Assembly (NCBI GenBank): GCA_903813345.2
Contig: CAIIXF020000005.1
Location: forward strand, 37,577,375-37,641,374
Source: Owenia fusiformis
Lineage: Eukaryota > Annelida > Polychaeta > Sabellida > Oweniidae
Direction of reading: 5' to 3'
Length of the DNA stretch: 64,000 nt
Part shown: positions 44,501-56,092 of the stretch, one piece after another
Position numbering within the stretch: the first letter of the stretch is position 1
Layout of the letters: the number at the start of each line of letters is the position of its first letter
The notes under the pieces: generated by a model
What the model was told of the DNA's origin: nothing
The model's database searches: none
The model's input: only the letters and a program-made list of their open reading frames with translations
Made by a program: the position numbers and the translations under genes

Positions 44501-47500
44501 CTATATTTGAATATTTTGCGCCTTATAAACAATGAATTGTTTCAGGGAGATGTTTCCCAAAAACATCATAACAATTTTACTTATCATAACATAAACTGGT
44601 TCACGATTCGTGTCATGTAAGTTTTATAGTTAGAAGATAAATGTATGCCTGTATGAAGTTAGTCATATTACATCATTGTCTGACAACTGATCATCATCAA
44701 AATCTGGATTAATAAGATCATTTTTAAAGGATTAAACATGTATGTAATCAACAATTTGGATATATACTCAATAAATAATAAATTCAACACTGAAGTCTAT
44801 GTCAATGATCTGACAAAGGCCAATAAGCCAACACAAAGCAAAACAACGAAACAAAATACCGGAATATCAATTCGCAAGGAACTTTAATTAACTGTGTTAC
44901 CCTGATTTCTCAAAGCCATAACAGACGATTCAATACTGGTCAAAATGTCATTTTTGAGGGTAAGTGAAATATTCTTTTGAATGTTCTATGCAACCAAATG
45001 ACTTTTATCAAATGAAGCGAAATATGGGATTAACCTGCTGTAATCAGAAATTCATGACACCCAATTCACTGAACAAATGAAACATCAAACCACTAAACTA
45101 TCAATCCCTTTTACTTAACCATAGGATAAATGCATGGATCTATAATAACTCAAATAATTAATTTGAACCAAAACATTGCTTTACAATTGGTCAGTCATGT
45201 TTTGTTCAGTAAATCTTTAAACTAACAATTATATAGACACTAATATATGTTATTTACTTCATATGATCAATGTTACATTTGTTTTATAACCAAATGATCA
45301 GAAATTTCTGAGGTTTCAAAATATAAAAACATTTTTTCACATTTTTAATTTGTCATTTTTACATTAATTTTAATCATCGTCATCAAGATATTTATTCTCT
45401 TATTTCATTTTTCTCCTAACAGTTTTATCTCAACACAAAAATATTAGCCAATTGCCAAATCTATATGCATGAAAATGATGCTTTACAGTTAGCCTTGCAT
45501 TAACCTAAACATTCTCAATGTTTATTCTTACTGCCAAGTTAACATTGTCATATTTCTATACTAAAGTGATGAAAAGTAATCTGTCAGTTAATACAGCATA
45601 ACCTCGTAACATGGAATATTGTTATTTATCTAAACTCTCTTAGTCAAAACAACACTTACTTTCTAAGTTATTCCACAAAACAAAAGTGTTCCATTTGTTT
45701 CACAAACACGAAGGTTTTACTTTAATAAACTGACAGATTATGCTTATCTAATTAAGGAATTACCTAACTTATCATTATCAAACTACAACTAAATCCAATA
45801 CGTTTGCCATCCACTGATTATTTTCTAAAAAAATTTCAAATGTTTTCATGCTTATGCAATAAAATATTGAGACAATACAAAGGCCACAGAAATGTGGGCC
45901 TTGACCAGGGCGGAACCTAGTCAATTTATCCCACCACTGCCACCAATTGTGACGAAGTTGAGTCTCTCTATCTTTTACAAAACATGAAAACAAATATAGT
46001 TTAAAATATAAATTTATTAAAGAAAAGTTAAAGTCCAAAAATATCATTTCAATCAGTTACTTACAGTTTTTGGTTAGTCCCGAGTTCACGCAACGAGGTT
46101 CTGAGGTTTCAATGCTAAAAATGCCTCTTTTATAATGTTAATTTTGAGGTGGGCAGAGCCGAAATAAGAGGTCTTATCCAATAAAATATCAGGAAATCCC
46201 ATTAACTAAAATTGGCCTAAAAATAAATGTTTAATTTTATAGAAAGTCAATAAGGAATAGTGATGATTTTCTGCCCACGAATCTTGGATGTTTACCGAAA
46301 GTTTGAGAATTTGGCAGAATTTGGTGGGAAAGGAATGTCTAGACAAAACCTCTGAGCCTCGTCTCATGAACTCTGGATGCTTAATCTAATTATCTAATTT
46401 AGTTCATTATCTAATTTATGTCCAAAACACATATTTATACGTCAATTTTCACCCTAGAAAGTATACAATTATTCGTAAAATGTGATGTAGAATATAAAGG
46501 TATAAACATTTGCAAAGTATATACAGCAGTATTGATGTTTTGGTCAGTTGTACTCTGGGTCATTAGGTTTAATCGCTTTTTACTTTGTTTATCAGAAATT
46601 TGCAGTCTTCAATATGATGCCAAAAACTATCGAAACTTATAAACATCTTAACTAAACATTGCAAAATTTCCCATCAGTTGACTTCATATATCATTTCTGC
46701 CACTCATATCTCAAGAATAATCCTTTCGTTTGATTGGCTCTAGATATAGTTCATGCCTAAAAACTGCTCTAATATGATGATAAAACATAAGAAATTAAAC
46801 TGTTGATATTGTGAAATATCACACTGGGTTTAAAGATCACTAAAACAACTGTTACAATACAAATGTAAACTAATCAAAATAACGCAATAATTATAAACAT
46901 GAGTAACAGAAAAAGATCATTATGACATCAACCGATGTGAAGTGAAATAAGTAGACTGACCAACGAGGTTAGCTATGACTTCGTCACATTCCTCCCACCT
47001 TAAACATTTGTTTGTCCTCAAACAAGATAATTCACAATATTTCAAACATGATCAGATACATGCTAATGAAAATGAAAATACATTTTTCCAAATCAAGCAC
47101 AAAAAGCAAGCTAAAAATAATATAATGGATGTTACACATACATGTGTTTACAGAACAATATTCCTTTGACAATAATGACTTTACAATCATAAATCTTTTC
47201 TCAAGATCTTAAAAAGAGGTTTAAATGATGATGAACTGATGAACATTTACCTTTTAAAGAGTTCAATAATTAATCACATAGCAAAAATCTACATTCATAA
47301 AATGATGTAAAAATATTATTTAAAATAGCCTTAACCTCCCCTGCAACCACTGGCTATGAGAAATAACATAAAACTACTATCATTTACAAATTTTGCAAGC
47401 TTAAAAATCGAGAACCATTTAAACATGTAGTTTGAATTATCAGTTATTTAGTTGGTTAAGTTAACCTTCCTACTTCTTCCAAAACATGTGATGTTTGATA

Positions 47501-50500
47501 ACTGATAACCTCAATCTTACATTTTTTTCACATAAAATCTAAAGAATATTTCAATTAAGTAAATTAAAATGATGGCCTAAAGTGTTTACTACATTTTGTA
47601 ACAATTTTTCAGATTTCTTATATTACCACTTCACTAAGAATGCTCTTTTTAAACTTCCATAACCAAACTAATCATCCAGAATAAATGTCCTGTATAAGCA
47701 TAAGCAACTGATCAACATGAGATATGATATTGATCTTTAAGTAACATGATTCATTGTCACTTCATATATCACATAGTCAGAAATACAGTCTACAATATGG
47801 ATCCTCTATCAAATCTAATCAACATAATGTTTAAACGTTCACCCATGAATCATATTCTCTCTCTGTCAAATCTTTGCCTGGAATTTCATCTCTGTGTTTA
47901 TAGTTAATTAACTGACCTCTCAGACTGTCTGCATAGTAATGTTTTCATTCTTTGTTTATTCAGTCACCCTCGATGGATATACATGTATAAATGTCTCTGT
48001 GCATCATTGCTTGATAAAAATGGCGTGTCCCTAATATTTGCTGTGGCGGTTGTGTAATAAGCAGTAAATAGTTTGATTATATATTTAATAGGCCACTTGG
48101 TATTTCTCTTTGGTATTTCACTGATGATAGCACTGTTTGTTGTTTCCCAGAGCGTTTGGCCTCTACCATGTTTCTCTAGAACTGTTTCTTTTTCGAACTC
48201 AATAAGAAATTGTCATATGGCTTACTAACATTCATCATCATAAAGCCATGCGATGGTCAAATCTTGCAGATTTACATTTTGTCCCTGTTGTGTCGCTGAC
48301 AATTGATTTCTCAGTACAGATTCACATAATATTGTCATCAACTCGAAATGTTCAATTTTCTCATTACTGCTATTTAGTAGCTTCGAAAGTTTTTGCCAGT
48401 TCATATTATCATATTGAACTCACTGTTTCTATCTTCTTTACCCATAAGTTGACTCTTCTACCATAGAAGGAGAACTCTATCTTCCAAAGCGTCCTTCTGG
48501 AAGAGATCTGTAGTCATCTATATATTCATACTCATTGTTCATCGACGTACATGAACATTTCCACATATTGTTCCTACTCAGCTAGCGATCTTCTTGTAGA
48601 AACTCGAAAGTCTACTTAACCGGTTCATCTTACATGTCTTCATTTACATGGTACTTCTCCAGCCCCCATGTGGGCAAAAGTTCTTGCACTCAAAGGCGGG
48701 TCTTCAAGAACGTCAAGGGGTGTCTTCACGTTGGTTTCTTGGCGTTCTGATGAGCTTTGCGATTGAACAAGACATGGTACTTCTCCAGGCCCCATGTGGC
48801 CACGTATGGTACTTAGCCCCCCCCCCATACGGGGGAACCGCAGGGAGTGTGCGCAATCTCTCCCCGGATGGTAGACTTCTGCCTCCACCAGGCGCTGCAG
48901 ACAATGGTATTATACTAGCCCCCACATGGGCGTCACCCGCAGGTACCTGTGCGCCCAAGTGCTCCTCAGGATATGACCTCTTTTCCGCCGCCACGTAGCG
49001 TCCTGCAGCCAATGGTATTTTAGCTACCTCCATTGAAGGCCCACGATGATCATCCAGAAACATATTTACAAAACGGAAATTGACGTCGCTTCCCGTGGTG
49101 CGACAAAATTATTGAAGCGGACAGTCTTTATCTTTGGAATTGCTCCCATTGAATCAGACACCAGTATGTCTGTTGCTGCCAGCTTGTGAGTGCGTGTGTG
49201 GACAACTGCAGGTCTCCACTGTCATCAAATTTTTCGGCACAGTAGTAGTTGACGTAACGAAGCCCTCAGTCCAGACTTCCTGCAGCTGCCGCTAATTGAA
49301 TTTATAGATCATTGATGGTCTTCAGCATCTTTCATCCTAAGTCCATCCTCCTCTCTGTCGTTGATTTATCTCAATACGTCTGCATATTGTCATCAAAGGA
49401 TTGCTCTAAAGCGTCAGTTCAATTCACCATATTTTCATCCAACTGTTTTTATCATAGAACGTTCGAATGTAGTTTTCACATATCAATATCAGAGAATACG
49501 GGACATCCTGTATGTTTCTATAGCACCGCTTCACCAGTTCTTCCACAGTGTATAGTGTAGTCTGTCGATCAAATCTTGGCCAGGATTCGATCACAGGTAC
49601 AGCTTTGCTCCTGAATAACTTCAATGATCTAGTTTGACTGAGTTGTTTTAAGTTAACTTAAGTGAGAACCCCATTACACAATCTCGGTTTGGCCAAAAAC
49701 ATGAACTTTTCATGGTAATTTCCATGTGTTAATTTTTTTTAAATGATTTTAATCAATAGATGGCAAGTTGTTATGGATTGTAACTTATCCTAAGTTAATA
49801 TGACCTTTGACCCCAAAGACATATGATCCATAAATGTTTATTAAATTATTATTTTTCATTTATTTAATATTTGGATGTCTAACAAAAATTACTGGATATC
49901 CTTAGTTAACAAAAAGTGCCGTACTTTACATTTCCTAAATATAAATCCTAACGTAAGATTAGCCTATGAATTGAAAGTGTTTTACAGTAGTGATACTTTC
50001 ACAATCTATATTTGAATATTTTGCGCCTTATAAACAATGAATTGTTTCAGGGAGATGTTTCCCAAAAACATCATAACAATTTTACTTATCATAACATAAA
50101 CTGGTTCACGATTCGTGTCATGTAAGTTTTATAGTTAGAAGATAAATGTATGCCTGTATGAAGTTAGTCATATTACATCATTGTCTGACAACTGATCATC
50201 ATCAAAATCTGGATTAATAAGATCATTTTTAAAGGATTAAACATGTATGTAATCAACAATTTGGATATATACTCAATAAATAATAAATTCAACACTGAAG
50301 TCTATGTCAATGATCTGACAAAGGCCAATAAGCCAACACAAAGCAAAACAACGAAACAAAATACCGGAATATCAATTCGCAAGGAACTTTAATTAACTGT
50401 GTTACCCTGATTTCTCAAAGCCATAACAGACGATTCAATACTGGTCAAAATGTCATTTTTGAGGGTAAGTGAAATATTCTTTTGAATGTTCTATGCAACC

Positions 50501-53500
50501 AAATGACTTTTATCAAATGAAGCGAAATATGGGATTAACCTGCTGTAATCAGAAATTCATGACACCCAATTCACTGAACAAATGAAACATCAAACCACTA
50601 AACTATCAATCCCTTTTACTTAACCATAGGATAAATGCATGGATCTATAATAACTCAAATAATTAATTTGAACCAAAACATTGCTTTACAATTGGTCAGT
50701 CATGTTTTGTTCAGTAAATCTTTAAACTAACAATTATATAGACACTAATATATGTTATTTACTTCATATGATCAATGTTACATTTGTTTTATAACCAAAT
50801 GATCAGAAATTTCTGAGGTTTCAAAATATAAAAACATTTTTTCACATTTTTAATTTGTCATTTTTACATTAATTTTAATCATCGTCATCAAGATATTTAT
50901 TCTCTTATTTCATTTTTCTCCTAACAGTTTTATCTCAACACAAAAATATTAGCCAATTGCCAAATCTATATGCATGAAAATGATGCTTTACAGTTAGCCT
51001 TGCATTAACCTAAACATTCTCAATGTTTATTCTTACTGCCAAGTTAACATTGTCATATTTCTATACTAAAGTGATGAAAAGTAATCTGTCAGTTAATACA
51101 GCATAACCTCGTAACATGGAATATTGTTATTTATCTAAACTCTCTTAGTCAAAACAACACTTACTTTCTAAGTTATTCCACAAAACAAAAGTGTTCCATT
51201 TGTTTCACAAACACGAAGGTTTTACTTTAATAAACTGACAGATTATGCTTATCTAATTAAGGAATTACCTAACTTATCATTATCAAACTACAACTAAATC
51301 CAATACGTTTGCCATCCACTGATTATTTTCTAAAAAAATTTCAAATGTTTTCATGCTTATGCAATAAAATATTGAGACAATACAAAGGCCACAGAAATGT
51401 GGGCCTTGACCAGGGCGGAACCTAGTCAATTTATCCCACCACTGCCACCAATTGTGGCGAAGTTGAGTCTCTCTATCTTTTACAAAACATGAAAACAAAT
51501 ATAGTTTAAAATATAAATTTATTAAAGAAAAGTTAAAGTCCAAAAATATCATTTCAATCAGTTACTTACAGTTTTTGGTTAGTCCCGAGTTCACGCAACG
51601 AGGTTCTGAGGTTTCAATGCTAAAAATGCCTCTTTTATAATGTTAATTTTGAGGTGGGCAGAGCCGAAATAAGAGGTCTTATCCAATAAAATATCAGGAA
51701 ATCCCATTAACTAAAATTGGCCTAAAAATAAATGTTTAATTTTATAGAAAGTCAATAAGGAATAGTGATGATTTTCTGCCCACGAATCTTGGATGTTTAC
51801 CGAAAGTTTGAGAATTTGGCAGAATTTGGTGGGAAAGGAATGTCTAGACAAAACCTCTGAGCCTCGTCTCATGAACTCTGGATGCTTAATCTAATTATCT
51901 AATTTAGTTCATTATCTAATTTATGTCCAAAACACATATTTATACGTCAATTTTCACCCTAAAAAGTATACAATTATTCGTAAAATGTGATGTAGAATAT
52001 AAAGGTATAAACATTTGCAAAGTATATACAGCAGTATTGATGTTTTGGTCAGTTGTACTCTGGGTCATTAGGTTTAATCGCTTTTTACTTTGTTTATCAG
52101 AAATTTGCAGTCTTCAATATGATGCCAAAAACTATCGAAACTTATAAACATTGCAAAATTTCCCATCAGTTGACTTCATATATCATTTCTGCCACTCATA
52201 TCTCAAGAATAATCCTTTCGTTTGATTGGCTCTAGATATAGTTCATGCCTAAAAACTGCTCTAATATGATGATAAAACATAAGAAATTAAACTGTTGATA
52301 TTGTGAAATATCACACTGGGTTTAAAGATCACTAAAACAACTGTTACAATACAAATGTAAACTAATCAAAATAACGCAATAATTATAAACATGAGTAACA
52401 GAAAAAGATCATTATGACATCAACCGATGTGAAGTGAAATAAGTAGACTGACCAACGAGGTCAGCTATGACTTCGTCACAGGTATATCTAGTTGAACCTC
52501 GGGTGCAGACTTATTTAGTCGCAAACCTTCTTTTTAGAAGCGAATTCAAACTGATGCAAAGCGAAGCTATTTGCTTTGACACCCTGTAATACATGTCCGT
52601 GACATATGCCATCTATTTTACTCTATATTATAAGATTCATTCACGCAGACTCGTGGAGTGATTTTGCAATACAGCAAACATATGGATGAGGCTTCTGTCG
52701 TACGTTGTCATTTACGGTTGCATTTTTGCAATTCAAATTGTAGATAGATCTAAGACCATTTGTATATTAACGAGGATACGGTGAAATATTACGGGACATA
52801 CTTGTTTCTAATAGACTGGTTTATTTTTCAACAGAAGCACCAAACACTGTTACACTGATCAACTTTAACTTTTTGAAATGCTAATTTAACTTCTAGATAT
52901 AGCAGATCGATATACGGTACGTGTAAATAAAACAAAAACTTAGAAATTAGAATTCATGAATACGCATGCGCAAACACGTTCAGCAAAATACATTATGCGA
53001 AACCTCTTTACTATTCCATCCCTCACGTATATGCAAGGGCGTTACAATACCCGGGAATTTATCGGTTCGTGCAGTACTTGTTTGTGATAGCGCCCTCTGT
53101 AGGTCACTGTGCTTATAGCCTACACAAGGAGGATTGGCTCCCAGAATCGAAGTCGATATTTTCCAACAATGAAAACGCCGAAATGTCGTTATTTTCTGAA
53201 ATTATAACCGATTATAAATTCAAAATAAACAGTTCAAAATATTCGAACCAATATCTCGATCATTTCTTGTGAGTTTTGGAATTTTTCGTTGGGAAATAAG
53301 ACCAAAATTCACGATTCAAATGTTGAAGTGAACAAAATGGCGGTCGTTGGAATTCAAATTTTGTAGCACGACATGCCCATATATGGGGCAGAATATCGAT
53401 GTTGCACTCTGGGAGCCAATCCTCCTTGTAGCCTACAGTAATTATATTGGACAGGGGGGGGGGAGATTTCCCAAAGATGCCCTATCATATTAGCACGTTC

Positions 53501-54829
53501 GAAAACAAATTTTATAAACAGGCCTCAATTTGCCGTTGAAATGGATCTTCAAATGTTCACTGTAGTTTTATGAGTATTCTCTACAAGTATGGATCGAGTA
53601 ACTTCGATAGTATTACCGTAGGTTTGAAATGACGATGTTGAACTGATGTAAACGCCATTCTCACGATTTCAAATTTAACTCTGCGCATGCGCAGCACTGA
53701 GAGAGCATGTGCCCATGATTGTTCACGTGATCGAATCCTGCAATTTGATTGGAGATGATGCAAGAGATGATGTAATGGGGAATCCCCGAATACGATAGAA
53801 TATGAAAGAATTATGGGACCTACTCACTCCTCCCGTATATTGGATAATCACATTTATGCGTGCGCGCGCAGCTCATCCACTGAACGAAACGCCACTTCCC
53901 GCTGAAATCACCGGGTATTGATCTTTCCCTTGGTATATGTATCTACCCCAGTCTAACACAGAGCCGTCCTTTACGTACCTAACAGCAACCGTTACACCAA
54001 TCTGGTCCAATAGTTAACCATTGTCAAAATACAATCTGATTTTGTATTGCAGCTTCCGTATACAGGTGTAGTTGCAGTGGCAATTGGCAATGTCGACCAT
54101 CTACGTTTACGTGTCCTCTTTCAAGTGGTGGATGTGATTGCGGTGTTCCTGGAGTGAGGCCATGTGGTTGCAAACCAAGAGGTAAGTTATAATATTGATT
54201 TATCTATTTAACATTTACTAACGCAACCCCTTTATAGTCTGATAGCTCCTCCAAAAATATTCTTCAATACACGATCTACTAAAGACGAGTGTATACTGTA
54301 AGTGGTAATTTTGCCCAGGCCTAATCATTTAATTTGCCTATTGCCTAATTTCTTTCAGGTTCGGGAAATAAAACGTCGGAAATATTATCTTCATCATGCT
54401 TTCCAATGGGAAATTTCTTAAATTGAAATGAGGAAAGTGATGAAATTCGACCATGCGGCAAATTAATCACTCGGATTAAATACCACCTAGATACAGGATT
54501 ATATATTTAGTTATATCTATCGGACCATACATACGACTGAATGTTCACAGTGGACTATACAGTCATAGATTTAAAACCGATTCACAATGATTAGACCATT
54601 CTGCATGTTTGAGTATAAAATCTCCTCTGAAATCTTTGTCAGGGTTGGATTGTTTTATTGACTGTACCTCGGTTCTCATTTATAGATCGTATTTTTCTTT
54701 GCAGGTGGATCTGGCTCTAGATGTTGCAGAATATCGTGTTCACCAAGATGCTGGACGTGTCCTAACCACCTTAGATGCCCAAGCATAGGTCAGAATAGAT
54801 GCGGGCGATGTTTGAGCTACGGCAAATAG
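38515..54829 (+). CDS. secreted cysteine-rich peptide, three-exon model
   Basis: Model: join(38515-38569, 54053-54181, 54705-54829), 309 nt, or 102 residues plus TAG; phases 1 and 1. An 18-residue leader is followed by about 84 residues with 16 cysteines: eight in exon 2 (VYRCSCSGNWQC, TFTCPLSSGGCDCG, PCGCKPR) and eight in exon 3 (RCCRISCSPRCWTCP, LRCP, RCGRC). An even cysteine number, basic charge and small size fit a disulfide-rich secreted peptide. A defence, venom-like, mucus or shell-matrix role is possible, and nothing in the sequence decides between them. No known family was recognised. Intron 1 is 15.5 kb and holds a mariner relic and a 12-kb LTR element. AATAAA lies at 55043-55048 and 55335-55340. 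Confidence 0.75.
39194..40296 (+). mobile_element. mariner-type element with very long inverted ends
   Basis: The ends are CAGGGTGGGCCAAAAAATTT and the inverted copy, flanked by TA. The inverted arms extend some 370-400 bp each (39194 to about 39560, and about 39930 to 40296), leaving little room for coding. A transposase relic lies in the middle. TA target and the CAGGGTG start fit the Tc1/mariner superfamily. It lies in intron 1 of the cysteine-rich peptide gene. Confidence 0.8.
39627..39797 (+). pseudogene. mariner transposase C-terminal relic
   Basis: The frame reads ARVTLEYLEDDTSRFISPYK, then WLPNTPNANPCDYNTWRHLE. The PNTPxxNPxDYxxW segment is the mariner/Tc1 motif around the third catalytic acid. 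Just after 39780 the likely continuation (TIEQLKEVRRSGKK) is in another frame, so a frameshift is present. The N-terminal DNA-binding part and first two acidic residues are missing. Confidence 0.7.
40457..41484 (-). repeat. LTR 1 (outer, 1028 bp)
   Basis: The outer LTR on the low-coordinate side, the element's 3' LTR in its own orientation. It begins TGTGGCGAAGTTG and matches LTR 3 at every place I compared. Confidence 0.85.
41485..45947 (-). other. LTR element internal region, copy 1 (4463 bp)
   Basis: Mostly AT-rich and non-coding. A GC-richer island at 43140-43560 carries four related words of the type ATGGTACTTCTCCAG followed by CCCCATGTGG, and a short open frame on the minus strand whose length depends on a C-run (nine C here, ten in copy 2). 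The primer-binding site is at 45927-45945 and the polypurine tract next to 41485. Confidence 0.8.
45948..46988 (-). repeat. LTR 2 (middle, 1041 bp)
   Basis: Starts TGTGACGAAGTTG (A where LTRs 1 and 3 have G), has G in CCTAGAAAG, a 13-bp insertion CTTAACTAAACAT near 46648, and AGGTTAGC near the end. None of these is shared with LTR 1 or LTR 3. Confidence 0.85.
46989..51452 (-). other. LTR element internal region, copy 2 (4464 bp)
   Basis: Near-identical to copy 1. Differences seen include CCCATGAAT for CCCACGAAT, ATAACCAAAC for ATAATCAAAC, GATTCACAT for GATTTACAT, and the extra C in the C-run. The primer-binding site is at 51432-51450. Confidence 0.8.
51453..52480 (-). repeat. LTR 3 (outer, 1028 bp)
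   Basis: The element's 5' LTR in its own orientation. Same length as LTR 1 and no difference seen over the parts compared. Confidence 0.85.
53116..53437. mobile_element. MITE-like inverted repeat with AGGAGGATTGGCTCCCAGA
   Basis: TAGCCTACACAAGGAGGATT and GGCTCCCAGA at the left recur inverted at the right (GGAGCCAATCCTCCTTGTAG). The inside, about 260 bp, includes AAAATGGCGGTC but no credible gene. It lies in intron 1 of the cysteine-rich peptide gene. Confidence 0.65.
53682..53693. promoter_or_regulatory. NRF1-type motif TGCGCATGCGCA
   Basis: A perfect palindromic NRF1 consensus, with TTCACGTGAT at 53718-53727 and an alternating GTGCGCGCGCAG stretch near 53860. Such motifs are usual at promoters. 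It lies 360 bp before exon 2 of the cysteine-rich peptide gene and could mark an internal or antisense promoter. No start site can be shown. Confidence 0.3.
54053..54181 (+). CDS. cysteine-rich peptide exon 2
   Basis: The acceptor TTTTGTATTGCAG and donor AGAG|GTAAGT bracket 129 nt, phase 1-1. It encodes eight cysteines, six of them in three C-x-C pairs: CSC, CDC and CGC. Confidence 0.8.
54705..54829 (+). CDS. cysteine-rich peptide exon 3
   Basis: The acceptor TTTTTCTTTGCAG starts 125 nt ending in TAG. It encodes eight cysteines including CC and a CxxxC...CxxC pattern, and ends RCGRCLSYGK. Confidence 0.8.
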
Positions 54830-55042
54830 ATCAAGGGACCATCGTGCCTTATTTACGATTACGTAAAAGACCAAACATATATCTCCTTGATAGATTTTTC
54901 AGTTTTGATATTGACTGGTAAAGTCAGGATTTATATCATACATTTCGTGCTTTAAATGATCTCATCGTCACTTGTACGTTCAGTTATACTACAAGGTTCG
55001 AAACCTTCCGTTGTCTGACTGCCATTGGCAACAGCCTTTTGC

Positions 55043-55048
55043 AATAAA
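55043..55048 (+). terminator. polyadenylation signal candidates of the cysteine-rich peptide gene
   Basis: AATAAA at 55043-55048, 214 bases past the stop, with a second at 55335-55340. Confidence 0.5.
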
Positions 55049-55518
55049 CTTGGAAAAATTGCCTGTTGGGGAGATAACTGAATTCCAATATGGTAAATTG
55101 TTGCAGTTATGTTTTCGACTTTAGTCGTAGACCCTGGTGTACAGATATTGTATATACATATGATTATTGCAAATACCCGATTGGTGTCACATTAAACGAA
55201 ATGTATAAGATGAACAACGGAGATGTCATGACAGACATTGTCAACATGGCATAAATTGTCCATGTAGAGTAGAAAAGACATACAAGATACTGTATCTTTA
55301 TTCTTTTGTTATCCACTATTCAAATATTATATTAAATAAATTTGGCGATAAAGAAATAATTTGTATTTTGACTTTTCTTGGTGTCACCCAATAGACAATA
55401 TTATAATATCTTTTTTTTGCGCCTGATCCATTATCTCATCTTGGATTTCCAAGGTATGATGTTTTCATGATTGAAAATCAAACTGGGAAACGAGTATGCC
55501 ATTATCCAGTAATTACTC

Positions 55519-55942
55519 AGATGCGAGTAGGTAGTTACCAGTTTCGCCACCAGGTGGCTGATTCGGGGGAATTAACATGGCAGGGTATTACAAAATTCCC
55601 TTAAACTTGAATATGCATGAGTTTTAATGGTTAACTTTTCATATTACCTGTATGTATCTGATAGTTATACAAATTAAAATATGTCCAGTAAAAGAAAATA
55701 TTATCTGCCCAACACAAGAAAAGATATTTCACTTTTTGTGGTTTTACAACATGGGGTCTATGGGGAATCTCCCCGACCTAGAAGTCAGATTTCCAAAGAA
55801 AATTAAATTTTCAAAGTTGATAAACTCTTTCCAAAACCACATTTCTAAATGTAATTTTACATGTAGATTCCAAATATGACATCAGTTTGACTGAATTGTG
55901 AATTCTTGATGACGTAAATCAAGATTATTTCTACTCGCATCT
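55519..55942 (-). mobile_element. MITE with AGATGCGAGTAG ends, copy 2
   Basis: The inverted, diverged copy of the element at 34883-35304. It begins AGATGCGAGTAGGTAGTTAC and ends CTACTCGCATCT, with the same inner blocks. It is non-coding. Confidence 0.75.
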
Positions 55943-56020
55943 GGGATATTGAGGAATTATTTTCGTTACAACTTTACAATGAAGACCAGTAAAAAACTAC
56001 AACCACCAAGAGAAACCACC

Positions 56021-56092
56021 ATGGAAAAGTTGGCTCTGTTGTTTTTCTCGTTTTTAATGTTACCATCTGTGATTTCTCTATTAAGTTTCTAG
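56021..56092 (+). CDS. micro-ORF resembling a lone signal peptide
   Basis: ATG in a perfect Kozak context (ACCACCATGG) opens 23 residues starting MEKLALLFFSFLMLPSVIS, then TAG. The composition is that of a signal peptide with a likely cleavage site near VIS. No good GT donor follows within the frame (only a weak GTGATT). It could be the first exon of a lost secreted gene, an upstream frame, or chance. Confidence 0.3.
   Translation: MEKLALLFFSFLMLPSVISLLSF

Larger units (their letters stand above)
40457..52480 (-). mobile_element. tandem non-autonomous LTR retrotransposon: LTR-internal-LTR-internal-LTR
   Basis: Three LTRs (40457-41484, 45948-46988, 51453-52480) separate two near-identical internal regions (41485-45947 and 46989-51452). 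LTR ends are TGTGRCGAAGT and ACTTCGTCACA. GGTA flanks the whole unit (40453-40456 and 52481-52484). On the minus strand each internal region begins AT then TGGTGGCAGTGGTGGGATA, which complements the 3' end of a tRNA-Leu (AAG/UAG type, from memory), and ends in a purine tract AAGGTGGGAGGAA before the next LTR. No gag, protease, reverse transcriptase or integrase frame is visible, so it is a large non-autonomous derivative. It sits in intron 1 of the cysteine-rich peptide gene, antisense to it. Confidence 0.88.
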
